The notes: generated from the sequence alone by a model not told the origin. 64,000 nt of DNA from Pterobdella sp. o SKG-2022 (GCA_964035795.1 OZ038322.1:9685868-9749867); one strand, 5' to 3'; shown: positions 36,736-49,711, counted from the stretch's first letter. Translations and numbers: made by a program.

Positions 36736-39700
36736 ATGAAATTTCTCCCACGACGTATTATAATTATTTTCAAAATGACAATCAAAGTGCTGAAATTTGA
36801 AATTTTTATTAATTATTTGTCGCTCACACTCTTAATCACGGCATCTTTCATAACTGCAAAACATCAAAAGTGGATTATCGACAAAAATAAAGGTAAGATA
36901 CTCGTTCATCAAAATTATTATTTTTGAAATTTACTTAGATGAAACATTTTTCAATAATTTGATAACGGAACGTTTTCAGTGTGTTCATTTGACATATTGA
37001 CTAACTTGCGAGAGTTGCAACAGGTGCAAGGGTGTCAGATTGTATGGGGTGATTTGATAATTGCAAAAATTGCCTTCCCCCAAAATGAATTGATCAAAGC
37101 TCAAAGTTTTCTAAATGATCTTATAGAAATCACTGGGTCACTTTTTTTATATGATTTAAAAAATGTAATATCGCTTCAAAGTTTGTTTCCTAATTTACGT
37201 GTTATAAGAGGAAACTCAGTGAATTTTGGTCATTCTTTAGTTCTTTTCTATATGCCACACTTTGAAAGAGTTAGTTTGGGAGCATCAGAAAACTTGAAAA
37301 TAAAAAATCTCAAAATTGAGAACAATAAAAATTTTTGCATTGAAGAAAATTTAGCTTGGTTTGTTTCATCCGACCAGCTTGAACCCCCTCTTTCCGATAC
37401 CTACCAAGCCGAATTACTCAAGCATTTGCCATATCTCATCAATGAAAATTATTATAAGAATAACTCTGTTGTGGCCTTGAAAACTATAAAAAACGATTTT
37501 TACTTTTGTCCTAATAAATTTTACAAAAAAGTTTATTTAAATGGAACTGATCAAAAGATGGTGAACGATAATGAACTTATAAAACGTGAGTTTTTTCTAA
37601 AATATAACTACTGAATGAAGCAAAACTTTAATTTCCATTTTATAGATGAAACTTGTCCGTTTTATACTGTTGACAACAAATGCTTACCCAACTGTTCTTC
37701 CTTGACATACGAGGTATAACAAAACACTGAGCTTCTGATGTCATTAAAATCCTTCAAAGTTTGAACACAGGTGGTGTTTGAGTCGAGAGCAATGTATCTT
37801 TGGCTTTGGAGGTCAAATGGAAATACGAGGCCGTTCTTGTGTTGAGAGTTGTTCTGATAGTCACTCTGAAGTTAAACATGAAATGCTTTTGCCGATAGAA
37901 TGTTCTATTAATTGTTTAAAAGGTTGTTTTTCCTTAGTTACTGACGTAAATTTACTTATATATTTTATTATCTTTATTATTAATTAACTTAGATATATAT
38001 TCATAATTTAATCAATATCATATTGCCATTATAGTCATCTAACCTAGTAGATGTTGTAACAGTTTGAGATTACAATACTGTTCATGGTTCAAAAACACTT
38101 GTATAAACAAAATAAAGCATTATTTAAAATATTTTTACCATTTTACTCAAGTGTGCGCTCCAAAACAAGAATACACCTTTTTTATACGGAGTTATGAGGA
38201 TGCCAGAAAACTGCTTGGTTGCTCACGTCTTGAAGGAAACCTACATTTGCAATGCCAAGCAACGAGTAATTACTTTTCGAAAGATTTTTGTGATGTTCAA
38301 ATTCTTATATATGGAGTTTAGAGAGTTGTTTTTTATTAGGAGATGGGAAGACATATTTGCATGAACTCTTGAAAAATATTGAAAATATCTCTGGATATTT
38401 AGTTGTCAAAGAAACTACATTTTTATCTGATCTCACCTTCCTTGAAAAACTTGAGAAAATTGAAGGGAAAAAACTTTATAAAAATAAGTTTGCTTTTTTA
38501 AATAAAAATAATATTATAAGTCTATGTAAATACTTTGGAATGAATTCAGATACGCTCTGTACATAAGTGGAAACAGAGATTTAACCGAGTTGTGGAATCC
38601 AACATTGAAAGATTTTAAACTTCTTAATGACAGTAAAATATTTATTGATGAAAACCCTGTACTATGTCACGATAAGATAAACTCATTTGTCTCCTTTATC
38701 GGTAGAAAAATCAACAGTGAATATATATCCGATTCAACTAATGGGAATCTGGCTTATTGTAAATTTTCTATTAAAATCTTCCATTTTGATGTATATAGCC
38801 ATAAAGTATATCAGAGTAAAAAATTTTCAGGTAACCAAACTTTTGAACTAACACTCAAAGATGGTCGTGTATTTTCTTCACAAGAACTTGCCATTGACTT
38901 TTCTGGGGTTTATATTTATTACCGAAAACTGTATGTCTTCATATTTTATGCTTTATATGAATTATATAGAAAGTTTTTCAATTTTCGAAGAAGAAAAAAC
39001 GAAAAAAAAACAAACATGGTACTAACGAAACACTGCGAGAGCCGGTAGAAATTCTTTTAAAATAGTATTTATTTTAACACTTAATCTCTTGAAAGATGGC
39101 AAGGGTTCTACAAAGTTGGAGATGCCTATGATTTAGCAGAGGAAGGATATACGATTGATAATCTTTCCTACAACACTTGGTATGTAGTGTATGTAGAGTG
39201 TTTGAAAGAAGGCCATGTTGTTAGACAGAGTCAAACTCTCATTTTTAAAACCGATCCGAAAAAACTAAGAAGTGAGTTTTATAATGTATTTGTCGTGCTT
39301 TTACTTAAATATAAAAAAATTTCAGAAGAAACACTAAACGTATTTGTTGAAAAAGTTGGAAAAACAAAATTGTTTTTAAATTGTTCTGGTGAGAACTGCA
39401 ATGCTGATTACTACATAGTGAAATGGAATAAACTACACAAAGAAAGAATGTATGAAAACTCGCATTGCATGAAAGGTTGCTATTTTAATTTTCTGATGGA
39501 TTTTCTAAACAAGAAAATTAAAAATGTTTTAATTTTCAAGAACATGATTACAAATTGTTGTCACAAAACCAGAACTCTACCTTTAAATTCTTCAAAACAA
39601 TAGATAACAAAAAGTATGTAAGAATGCAATCTATCCTTATTTTAACTGTGATTCAAATCTAAACAGTAGTCCTAATGAAGAAACGTATGACACAAGCGAA

Positions 39701-42700
39701 ATGAAAACTGTGGAAGATATCTCCTATAAGTCAGCAACCAACATATTTCATTGTGGAAATAAAGACGACAACAATTTTGTTGCAGTTAGCAACATCAAGC
39801 AATATTTTCTTGAAAGTTTAAGACAATATTGTAAAGATGCTAACAACAGCTCTTTGAATCATTCAGTTTTTATCAATCGTGAGTTTAAAGAACTAAAAAA
39901 AATAATGAAAACATTTTATAATGACTTTTTATTAAATTATTTTCGTTATAATTTTAACATGATTGCATTAAATATCAAGATTAACACAGAGCATAGTTAA
40001 ACTTGAAGTTTATTGAAGTATCATTTTTGAAATAGGTGAGACCCCTTTGGAAATTTTAGGTTTGGAACGTTTCAATTTCTATTATTTCCAAGTTAGTTTC
40101 ACATTATTACCCGTTGCATAATAAAAAAATATACAAAATTTACAAAACAAATGGCATTGATATGTAGATTACCTCTTGTGTCTATTTTGGGAATTCTTCA
40201 AAATGTCGAGAATCAGCTGATTTCATTTACCATACCTTTAAAACAGGTGAGTGTAATAACTTAATAACCAAAGTTTCAATATCAAGGCTTATCGATACTT
40301 TCAGAAAATGAAAACTATATATATGATGTGAGTACAAGTATCTCGAAATATGAAAAAGCCCATAAAAATGACAGTGAAAGTGTGTTGAATGTTTCTTTAT
40401 CGTGGTCTAGCAGAATTTTCTCAAATATCTTCTTTTTTGAAGTAAAAATAATCAATTTAAACGACAATTCTTTCAAGGTTTGAACCGTTAATGTATTGAA
40501 AAATGTCTCTCATGTCCCATTATGAACTCACTTATTGTATAGGGTTTCACGATTTGTATTTCAAACAAAACAAACACAAGCAAAAAACAAGTTGAATTGA
40601 AAAACTTGCCTTCATATATATGGGCTTTTAGAATACGTGGCATCACTGTAACTGGGACCACGGTCTGGACTCCGCTGATCTATCTTGACGCTATGAACAG
40701 AGGTAGGTTGGATGACTAGATATAAAGTTACTCTAAAATTTGCAGAACTGTAACCTCTTATGGTTAATCTAAGGATAGATCTGAGATGAATATTATCGTG
40801 AGAATGATGATTTTATATAAATATAAGAATACTTTTCTGTTATTGGTTGTTCTATACAAGTCTGTTTCAAAACTTTACAGAATCTTTTTTGAACAAAAAA
40901 GTTCTTTGGATATCGATTCTTGTTTTATTAGTTGTTTTGTTACTTTTGTTAGTGGCGGTGGTTTTCTATTACTTCTTCTACTTTAAAAGGTATTTTCCAA
41001 AAGTATCTCATCTGATATACTTCCAATATATTTTCACGATTGAATAGAATAGACATATGTTCTGTTTTTGGTCAGGCTTTTCTACTCGATCAATTTTTTC
41101 AGATTTAAAACCCGTATAGACTATGGAAAAAATTACTTCAAGCAGAAAAATGGTAACTAAAACACTTAAGAGTTAATTAAATTTTTTTTATTGTATATAA
41201 GAATTAATCTTGTATAAATTCATTTAAATGGGAATTTATTACTTGATTTCAGAATTTCAATAGTTTATAATAGATAACATATACTTCAAGAGTTTAATAA
41301 GGACGGTTGGCTGTTGAAGAGAAGTGATGTGAGACTGCATGGGATTTTAGGGTCTGGCTCTTTTGGAGTGGTTTATAAAGGAACCATTAAACACGCCAAT
41401 AAAATAAACTCTTGTAAAATAAATGAAATCAAAAAAGAGTGCGCTGTTAAGGTTTATAATATTACTTCAGAATAATTTTCCATCCAGAATTTATTAACGT
41501 GATCGCATTCAAGTTGATCGATACATAACAGACTCTGGACGATTCTGCTACCAGCATGGATGTCGTAATGCTGCTGAACGAGGCTTCAACTATGAAGTAA
41601 GAACTAGGGTTGTAAACTAAAAACTACAGTTCCATTTATATGTTTTTATGTGGAATGAAAGGGATTGTACAGAGACAACTGAATAACTGTATTAAGTATA
41701 AATCTAAAGAGCACATTGGTGAAACGTTGCGCCAGAAACTATTTGAAAAAAATTATTGGAAACCTTAAAGATTGAGTTTAAACAAACAATTTAGGTTTCA
41801 AAGCAAAAACTTGCAATAAAACGAAAGGGAATAAGATAAAATAACCTTTAAATTCGAGTTTCAAAGTTATCATTTAAACTGAAAATTTTTATAAAAGATA
41901 CGTAACAACAACTGCCATATAAAATACTTTTACTGTTTCTATCACTATAGGAAGTTCAAGAACGCTAGCGAGCACGTGGTGAAAATGTATGGGGTGGTGA
42001 TGGATGAGAATGCCCCTCTCATCCTCATGGAACTCATGGGGGAAGGAAACCTCAAGGACTTTTTAATCAAAAATAAAAGTAATGGTAAGGTTAGTAGAAT
42101 AAATTTTATCTGTTATAGGAAAATCTAGTCATCGTTGTATAATTGATAAGCTGAGCAGCATGACTTTGGACATTTAATACTTGCTGATTTAAAAAAAAAA
42201 ATTTTTTAAAACTAAAAATATTAAAATTTTTGAATAGATGATCAAATTGAATAATTACTAAATAGAATCGTATAAGTTATCGTGACAAAATGTAGGAGAA
42301 GTGCGACAGCAGATTGCCTGGTTGGAGGGTTTTACGTATGTGTGCTGAGATTGCTGATGGCATGGCTTTTTTGCACTCCATTAAATTCACTCACAGAGAC
42401 CTGGCATGTAGAAATTGTTTGGTTTCTAGCAACTTAGTTGTTAAAATAGCGGGTAACTATTTTTCCAAATTAATTACATTTTGTTTAAAGTGTATCGAAA
42501 TTTTTTATCGAACATGTTAATGAATTTTTTTTAACAGATTTCGGTTTGACACGAAACATTTTTTCTTCGAATTATTATAGAAAGAAAAATCAAGGTCGTC
42601 TGCCCATTAGATGGCTTCCCAAGGAATCTCTGGTGTCAAGATATTTCGACCAAAAAACTGATATATGGTAGAAAAATTAGAATAACACACGATTTTTATA

Positions 42701-43140
42701 TAATTTTAATATGGTATAAATAATTGATGAAATCTTATGAGAAATGAACAACGTATTTATTGAACAAAATACACGAATATAAATAATTAAAATGATTGAA
42801 GGTCTTACGGTATAGTGATTTGGGAAATAGTGCACCAAGGAGATCACCCATATCCTGGCATGAACAATGAACAAGTATATGCATACATCGTGGCTGGAGG
42901 AAAACCTACAATACCTCACGATTGCCAGACGCCTTTGTATGTTTGCGTTATTTTCATCTTTTTCACCAATTTGAAATTATGTGGTTAACATCAATTTATC
43001 ATAGAAATCAAATGATGAGTGCGTGTTGGAAATCAGAAGCAGAAAAACGGATAAATTTTTGCGAAATTTTAGAAATTTTGAAAAACTATGTATCAGCTGA
43101 TTTTTTGAACAAATCACACTATTTTCATGAATTGAAATAA
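36736..43140 (+). CDS. INSR: Insulin-like receptor tyrosine kinase (divergent)
   Basis: Membrane receptor tyrosine kinase: signal peptide, L1, Cys-rich, L2, three FN3 domains, TM, kinase. Exons: 36736-36892, 36980-37585, 37646-37713, 37760-37922, 38152-38289, 38343-38487, 38550-38930, 39096-39271, 39326-39613, 39667-39878, 40036-40091, 40168-40246, 40305-40477, 40543-40702, 40881-40989 (TM), 41103-41152, 41291-41451, 41532-41596, 41951-42089, 42296-42452, 42538-42667, 42802-42936, 43005-43140; about 1294 codons if one missing base near 39564-39567 is allowed. L1 keeps [12 protein letters not shown]2 keeps ISGYL. Kinase: [27 protein letters not shown], so catalytic residues are present. Odd: activation loop IFSSNYY (first Tyr is Phe), APE motif reads PKE, no NPXY in a very short juxtamembrane, no RxRR before FN3-3, and the protein ends right after the kinase. 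A second ATG at 36775 could be the start. Confidence 0.9.
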
Positions 43141-43184
43141 AAAATATTTGAAAATATTTTTATTCATGAAACATTTTAAACATA

Positions 43185-43190
43185 AATAAA
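43185..43190 (+). terminator. Polyadenylation signal of the insulin-like receptor
   Basis: AATAAA 45 nt after the stop codon, in the 160-bp gap before the SETD6 start codon. Confidence 0.45.
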
Positions 43191-43300
43191 ATTTAATTCA
43201 ATAGTTTTTAATTATTGAAAAAGAAAATATTCGATTTCTATGAAATTAGCGAAAGTACTTTATACAAAGTTTACTTTTCTTGGTTAAAGTTTTCAAATAA

Positions 43301-46300
43301 ATGGCACTAAAACGTAGTTCAGAAGAAGAAAAAGGATGTTATAAAGAAAAAAAAATATTTCTTGAAGATGAAAAAAAATTGAATAATTTCACACAATGGT
43401 TGAAAACAGAAGGATTTCACTTGAACAGCAAGGTTTTACTGCCATGCTTTTTAAAATTAAATATATATAAGAAAATTTTCATATTTAATATTATTCTCAA
43501 GTTCAAAATTTATTTTTTGAGTAGGTTAATATAACGAAAAAAGATGTGAGTTCTGGTTGGGGTATGGTTGCAATAAAAGATATTGAACAAAATGAAATTC
43601 TTTTTAAAATCCCACGAAAGGCTATTGTATGTCCAGAGAATTCATCACTCAAACAGCTCATTGAAAATTGTTAATTTTAATAATTTTTTTCAGCCTGTCA
43701 AAAATATAACATGGCTTGATTAATTTATTCAAAAGTTGAAAATATAAAAATTAATTTTATTTTTCAATATAGTTGAAATTTCAATTCACTTTTGATTAAT
43801 GTTTTCAACTTGAAAATCACAGCTGCAAATGATTTAGAGAGCAAAAGTGGCTGGGTTAAATTGTTGCTGGTTCTTCTTCACGAATACTCAAAGGAATCCA
43901 GTTATTGGTTTCCATATTTTTCAATGGTGCCTTCATTCCCACATCTTCATCTGCCCATGTTTTGGAATAAGTAATGTATTTTGATATACTTCTAGCTTTA
44001 AAAAAATTTAATAAAATACAAAGTTATTGTTTTTTTTGTTAAAATACAAAACTTTTTTTAGGAAAGTATATAATTTTTAATTATATACTGTATCGAAATT
44101 AAATGAATAATTTGCATCAAATTATATCTAAGTTGTCTCACCCTTTATTGAGTAAAATGGGTTCTAAATTGATGATGATGAAGTTTTATTTAAATATTAT
44201 CATAAAAAAACTTTTTTTTTTTTATAAGGTAGGTTATAAAAATGATTTGATTGATTTTTTTATTTCAACATAGAAAAGAGTTAGAAAAAGAGCTATGTGG
44301 CACAAATCTTGCATCAAAAGTTGCTTCAGATATTGATGAAATTACTCAAGAATTTCACAAAATTGTCCTTCCTTTTATTTCAAAACATCCAAGTTTTTTC
44401 AAGTGCATTCATTAATTTAAAAAAAAATTATTAGTCTTAATTCTGTTTTAATCTCAAAATTTTAATACATAAATCCACATTTATATGTTCACTCAAATGA
44501 TAGCACCTTTGAATTTGAAGGAAGGATGTGACGTTAGATGAGTTCAAGAGAATGGTTGCATTTGTGATGGCATACAGCTTCACTGAGCCAGGTGGTTAAA
44601 TGTTTAGTACTTCTCACACCTCATTTTCTTTGAGTTCCTTGTTAAATCAACCCATCATACCTTATTAAAATCTATTGAATTTAGACATTAATTCATTCTT
44701 ATTGCAGTTAAAATGGAGGATGAAGACGATGAGGAAGAGGTTGAAAAGAACCCACCCATGATGTTACCACTGGCAGACATCTTGAACCACGTGAGCCATC
44801 ATAATGCCTGTCTCAAGTTCTCTCAGCTTGAACTGCAGATGCTTGCCATGCGTGACATCAAAGCTGTTAGTGCTGTCCAACATGTTACTGCTGATATAAT
44901 TAATGTTTGATACTGTAATTTTAGAATTTATTTCAATGTTGTTTGATTTTATGAGTTAAAGAAGGTTATATTCCTTTTAATTCATGTGTCTAACAAATGT
45001 TTGGCTTTGATATAAACATTATTTTAAATTTCTTATTAATCAAAGTGAAAAATCTATTAGTAATAGTATTCAATCAAAAATTTAGATAATATGATAATCC
45101 AAGCAATAATGATCACTCGATAATGGTATTTTGAGCATCAAAAAGCTTTTTTCTCAAAATATTTATCGTTTCAATCATTATGTTCTCAACACAGGGTGAG
45201 GAAATATACAACACATATGGCCCTTTGAGCAACGAAGAGCTCTTGCACATGTATGGCTACACTGAACACCCTGATTTGGCTGCAAATGATAATGTATGTC
45301 AGGCTGTGTATATGATTATCTCTGTTGTATTATGAAATAATAGTCAGTTACTGAGACATGCACAGCTCTGTTAACTAAATGTGTTTAGCAGGTTAACATC
45401 AGCATGGGCATTCTAGAGGATATAGTGCAAGAAGAAGCCATCAAGTCAAATTGCATGGACCTGCATACACGCAAGTTGCAACTTCTCAGTAGCATGGTAA
45501 GGAAGTCCACTTTTCTAAGCCTTTTTTAATTATAATTTTGTTTTTAAATTTTATTGTGTATAATTTTTCAGTTTTTGTTTTTTTAATATTTCAATCAGTT
45601 TAAAATGAATTTTTGAAGGGATTTTCAAGAGAGGAGGATTGTATAGTATTAGGTGAATTCAATATCATTGAAGGACAAGAAATCATTAAGGTCCCATAAT
45701 TGTGCATTTAAGCATTATGCTCTTCCATAAACTAAGCTTATTTTGAAGTGTATCAATCACATTTTTCACAGATATTGACTATGGATGAAAGTAATTTTGA
45801 GAAATATTCCGAAAATGATGGATGGGAGAGTGAAAATGAAGAGGAGGAGATGTATTGCCACTATGGTTATTTTTTTGTGTTTTATTTTTACTTTTTCAAC
45901 CTTGTTGAAACTTTCAGAATCTCTCCACAAACTATCTCTGAAACAGAAAAAACTACTGAAAGAGTAAAATTTTATGATCATATAATTTTTCCAATTGTAT
46001 TTTCATATTGCTTTATTTTTTTAAGTTTTTTATTGCTAAATTAATTGTTCTACTAATTATTTTTATTGAAATTGTTAAAATGAAATGAACTTAATTAGTA
46101 TGTTTATTCGAAATAAACAGTTTTGTAGAGAGACATATGAAAAGCTATCCCCATTCTATAAAAGACGAAGAAGTCCTTTTGAATAAGTTAATTACTTCAA
46201 GAAAACGAAATGATAAAAATTCATGCATTAGACTTTTTTCAAGTTTTTTAAGAACAGGGCATTTGAGGATTTGTCAGAAATTTTTGCAGGCTTTAAGTAA

Positions 46301-46304
46301 ATGA
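43301..46304 (+). CDS. SETD6: SETD6-type protein-lysine N-methyltransferase
   Basis: SET-domain enzyme transferring methyl from SAM to lysines of non-histone proteins (RelA in mammals); nuclear/cytosolic. Exons: 43301-43432, 43525-43669, 43823-43970, 44274-44402, 44521-44591, 44708-44865, 45195-45293, 45392-45496, 45619-45690, 45772-45865, 45918-45963, 46133-46304. Phases close to 456 codons (human about 473). SET motifs: SSGWGMVAIKDI (SAM-binding N-terminal part), PMMLPLADILNHVSHHNA (the RxxxD.LNH block) and GEEIYNTYGPLSNEELLHMYGY. The C-terminal Rubisco-LSMT-substrate-binding-like half ends in SYPHSIKDEEVLLNKL. Acidic runs (residues around 210-220, and again in exon 10) are typical. It starts only 160 bp after the receptor stop codon. 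AATAAA at 46314-46319 lies just after the stop. Confidence 0.9.
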
Positions 46305-47003
46305 CTTCATTTAAATAAAATAATGTTGTCTCATTTTTTTATTACATAAAGGTTGTAAAAATTTAGTAAGCTTGTAGTTATATAAAATTTCTTTATTTGT
46401 AAAAGAAATAAAACGCTACTTTTCGTAAATGATATCATAATGAGTAAGACGTTACTTGAAATAAATTATATCGTAGAATTTACATTTTAAATATTAGATT
46501 CTTTAAAGGCAGCCAATTAATGATTTATATTTATAGAATTTTAGCTTAGATTCATTTTTGAAGCGTAAAGAATCTTGTTTTGTCATCGTGCAGCAGCTTC
46601 ATTTTCTTGTGAATTTCAAAAGAAAATCAGTGGGAAGAGACTTTGAAATACGTTTAAAATTTTGTTTGGAAGTTTTAGTTTGTAGAAATATATGTGTTTG
46701 ATTTTTGGGGTTTTAAAGTGAAGTTCTCATGCTAGAGTGGATTCAGCCGAAAAAAAGAATACAAATTTTATTCATTTTGGTTCTTATTCTTTGTGAAGTT
46801 CTGATCGCTTTTTATTTTTTAAAAAAAGAACATTCCGATATGCAAATGGTCTAGATTAATTTTGAGAAGATATTTCGCTTTATATTCTGTGGTAATGAAC
46901 TCTAGAAAAATTATTTTTTTATAAATTTCAATAAATCCTGTCAAGTAAGCTTTGTTTTCTGCCGTTAAAACCTTAAAGAAATTTTTTTGTTTATATTAAA
47001 CCA
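46305..47003. other. Intergenic, nothing recognised
   Basis: AT-rich sequence between SETD6 and the piggyBac remnant; no ORF or repeat I can support. Confidence 0.5.
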
Positions 47004-49160
47004 TTAACCACTAGCGGCGTCCGATTTTCAAGACGATATATAACTGATACATTTTGGACTAATTATTATTACACGTTTTTTTATTTTAGTATTGGTGAAA
47101 AAATTTGTCTTTCAATAAAATCATAGATTTTTTATTTGTGCAATTATTGGCCAGTTATCATGCATTTCCGACATAATTTTAAATTATTGTATTTAAAAAA
47201 ATTTGTCAAAAGATGGTTCTTATTCGCTAAATATTTTCACAAAAATATGGAGTATTAGACTTTTATGATTATTTTTATTCAAAATGCGTTTTATAAATAA
47301 CTTCCCTCAGTGCCCCAAAAATGGGATTACATATATTTATTATACTCAAATGCAAAAATATTTGAATCTCCATTAAGTATGAACTTTCTATTGAAACAAT
47401 TAAATTCATAATTTTTGTATATATAGCTTTTTTTCTCCCTGAATATGTCTTACTCAAAAGAATGTTTGACGCAAAGTGAAGTATATAGTCATCTTCATGA
47501 ACTCAGTGAAAATGAAAATATTGGTGATGATGCGCTAGAAAATTTTCAAATGACTATCATTCCGCCTGACGTTGATGCTCTGACAGATGAGGATAATTTG
47601 AATGATAATGATACTGAAAATGCAATTGTAAATGAGTTTGCCGGAACTTATGAAATAAATGCTAGTAATGATGAAACGCAACCTAAAAACCACAACAAGC
47701 GCTCAAGAATTTTAGCCGCAAAATGGAAGAAAATAAACCCTGTGTATTTAAAGGAAATGACTGAATCAAAAAGTGCACACACGGCAACAATAAAAAATCT
47801 TGCAAGCAACACATTAGAAGAAATTTTCGAACTTCTTTTTTGAAAGATATTTTTCAAGAGATAGTTGACTGTAGCATAATGTATGCAAGACAAAATAATA
47901 ATCACGAATTTATTTTTACTATTAATGATCTCAAAATCTTGGATACCATAAAGAGCCTCAAGAGAAAATGCACTGGGACTTGCAGCCAGATACTGGTGTG
48001 CCCATTGTGTACGATGCAATGGCTGGAGAAAGATATAGAGAAATAAAAAAAGACCTCCGTTTATGCGATAACTCCAATTTGGATAAAAAAGATAAATTTG
48101 TAAAACTTACACCATATCTAAATAAACTAAAAAATAATTATATGCAATTTTGTTTCTTTTCATCTCATTTTTCTTTAGATGAAATGTTGATAAAATATTA
48201 TTGAATGCATTCTGCCAAAATCTTTGTAAGGGGAAAACCAATCAAATTTGGATACAAGTTTTGGTGCCTCTACAGCGACAATGGCTACATTTATAACTTC
48301 GATCCGTACTATGGGAAGGATGATAAGGATAAAAAAAAACCATTGAAGATGGGAGTGGTGAATAAATTGGTAGAAGTCTTACCATCAAAAAAGCAATCAT
48401 ATTATTTATTCATCAATAATTGTCTTACTAGCATTGAAACTCTTGTGTTACTCCGAAAAAAAGGCCTAAAAGCAACTGGTGCTATTCGAAAAAATCGTTG
48501 TAAGAAATGCCCGCTGATTGATTGTAAAGAAATGAAGAAAAAAGAACGAGGCTTCATTGATTACTGCTTTGATTGTGTTAATAAGATACTTATCACACGA
48601 TGGAACGATGACAAACCAGTTTCAGTGGCCACAAATTACAGTTCTGTCTATCCAACTGCCACTACTAAAAGATTTTCTCTTTAAAAAAAAAAGTTTCTTA
48701 ACGTCGAGATTCCTAAATGCATAGCAGAGTACAATCACAGCATGAGTAGTGTTGATATACTTGACAAACAAGTTTCCCTTTACAGAACTCGCATACGAGG
48801 TAAAAAATGGTGGTTTCCAGTATTCACTCAGTTTCTTGATATTACTGTTGTAAATGCACGGCGCCTTTATCAAGAGGCATCCGGCGATAAGAGCATGCTA
48901 TTACTTAATGCACGCCGAAAAATCGTTTTGAGTTACCTATCTAAACCATCATCAAACCACAAGCGTTCTAAACGAAAAAGTAGTATTTCAAAAAACATAG
49001 TGGGTAAAGCTATTCGATTAGATGAAGGAAATCATTTTGTCCAACCAACTCAAAGAAGATGTGCTATGTGTGGCAAGAAGACTAAGCGTTTTTGTACTCG
49101 TTGTCAAGTTCCCCTTCATGACAAGTGTTTTCAAGAATTCCATTCTAAATAAAGTGTAAA
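47004..49160 (+). mobile_element. piggyBac DNA transposon, decayed
   Basis: The transposase frame runs 47445-49152 but is broken. A frameshift lies near 47840, another between about 47940 and 47970, a TGA at 48202-48204 sits where family members have Gly (KYYG), and a TAA at 48682-48684 precedes an A-run. Recognisable segments: acidic N-terminus; WDLQPDTGVPIVYDAM; NLDKKDKFVKLTPYLNKL; HSAKIFVRGKPIKFGYKFWC; YNHSMSSVDILDKQ; and a C-terminal Cys-rich zinc ribbon CAMCGKKTKRFCTRC. Of the three catalytic Asp, the first (SLDEM) and third (RWNDDKP) are kept but the second reads FINNCLTS, an Asn. TTAA at 47004-47007 followed by CCACTAGCGGCGTCCG looks like the target site and left terminal repeat. I could not find a matching right end. 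Confidence 0.85.
47445..49152 (+). pseudogene. piggyBac transposase pseudogene
   Basis: Coding remnant of the element described for 47004-49160: at least two frameshifts, two in-frame stops and loss of the second catalytic Asp (to Asn). The final frame 48742-49152 retains the dimer/RNase-H end (KKWWFPVF, NARRLYQ) and the Cys-rich C-terminal domain. It cannot encode an active transposase as assembled. Confidence 0.85.
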
Positions 49161-49711
49161 CTAAAAATATTATCAAAAACTTTTATTGTTCTATACATGT
49201 TTTTGCTTATCATTGCAATTCCATTTGTTGTTTAAAGGATCACTAATATCGTATAGTGTCAATAAAATCTATTTGAATAGACTGCCGATTATTTCTGATT
49301 ATATAAGGTTTTATGTTTTATTTTGTTAGTATTAGATATAAAATATAGAACTAAAGCAAATGCCACATGTTTAGTGCTGTAAAAAGTTTAAACTTATAAC
49401 TAGTTCCAAATATTGTTTTGTCAACGAAATCATATTATATTTCTTCAGCTTAAATAGAAAAAAATATTTATTCTTAACAAGTATAAAAATAAAATCTTTG
49501 AAAAAGTTTTCAAAAATCCAATAAAACCGTTTACACACAAAAATGATGTACTTTAAATATAGCCTTGATACAGAAGTTACTGGGTTAACAAACCTTACAA
49601 AGTATAAATTACCATCGTGAAATTTATAAATGTAGAAATAAAAGGAAAGTAAAAAAATAATCAAAATACCAGGAAAGTGGACTTTTTAAAGCAAACCTCT
49701 TTATATTGGGA
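49161..49711. other. Intergenic, nothing recognised
   Basis: AT-rich; presumably includes the 3' untranslated region of the minus-strand precursor gene that follows. A minus-strand open frame here (49371-49664) is low-complexity and not supported. Confidence 0.4.

Noticed and set aside
45766..46044. Overlapping ORFs on both strands near the end of SETD6
   Set aside because: Read-through of SETD6 exons 10-11 into an intron, and its antisense shadow.
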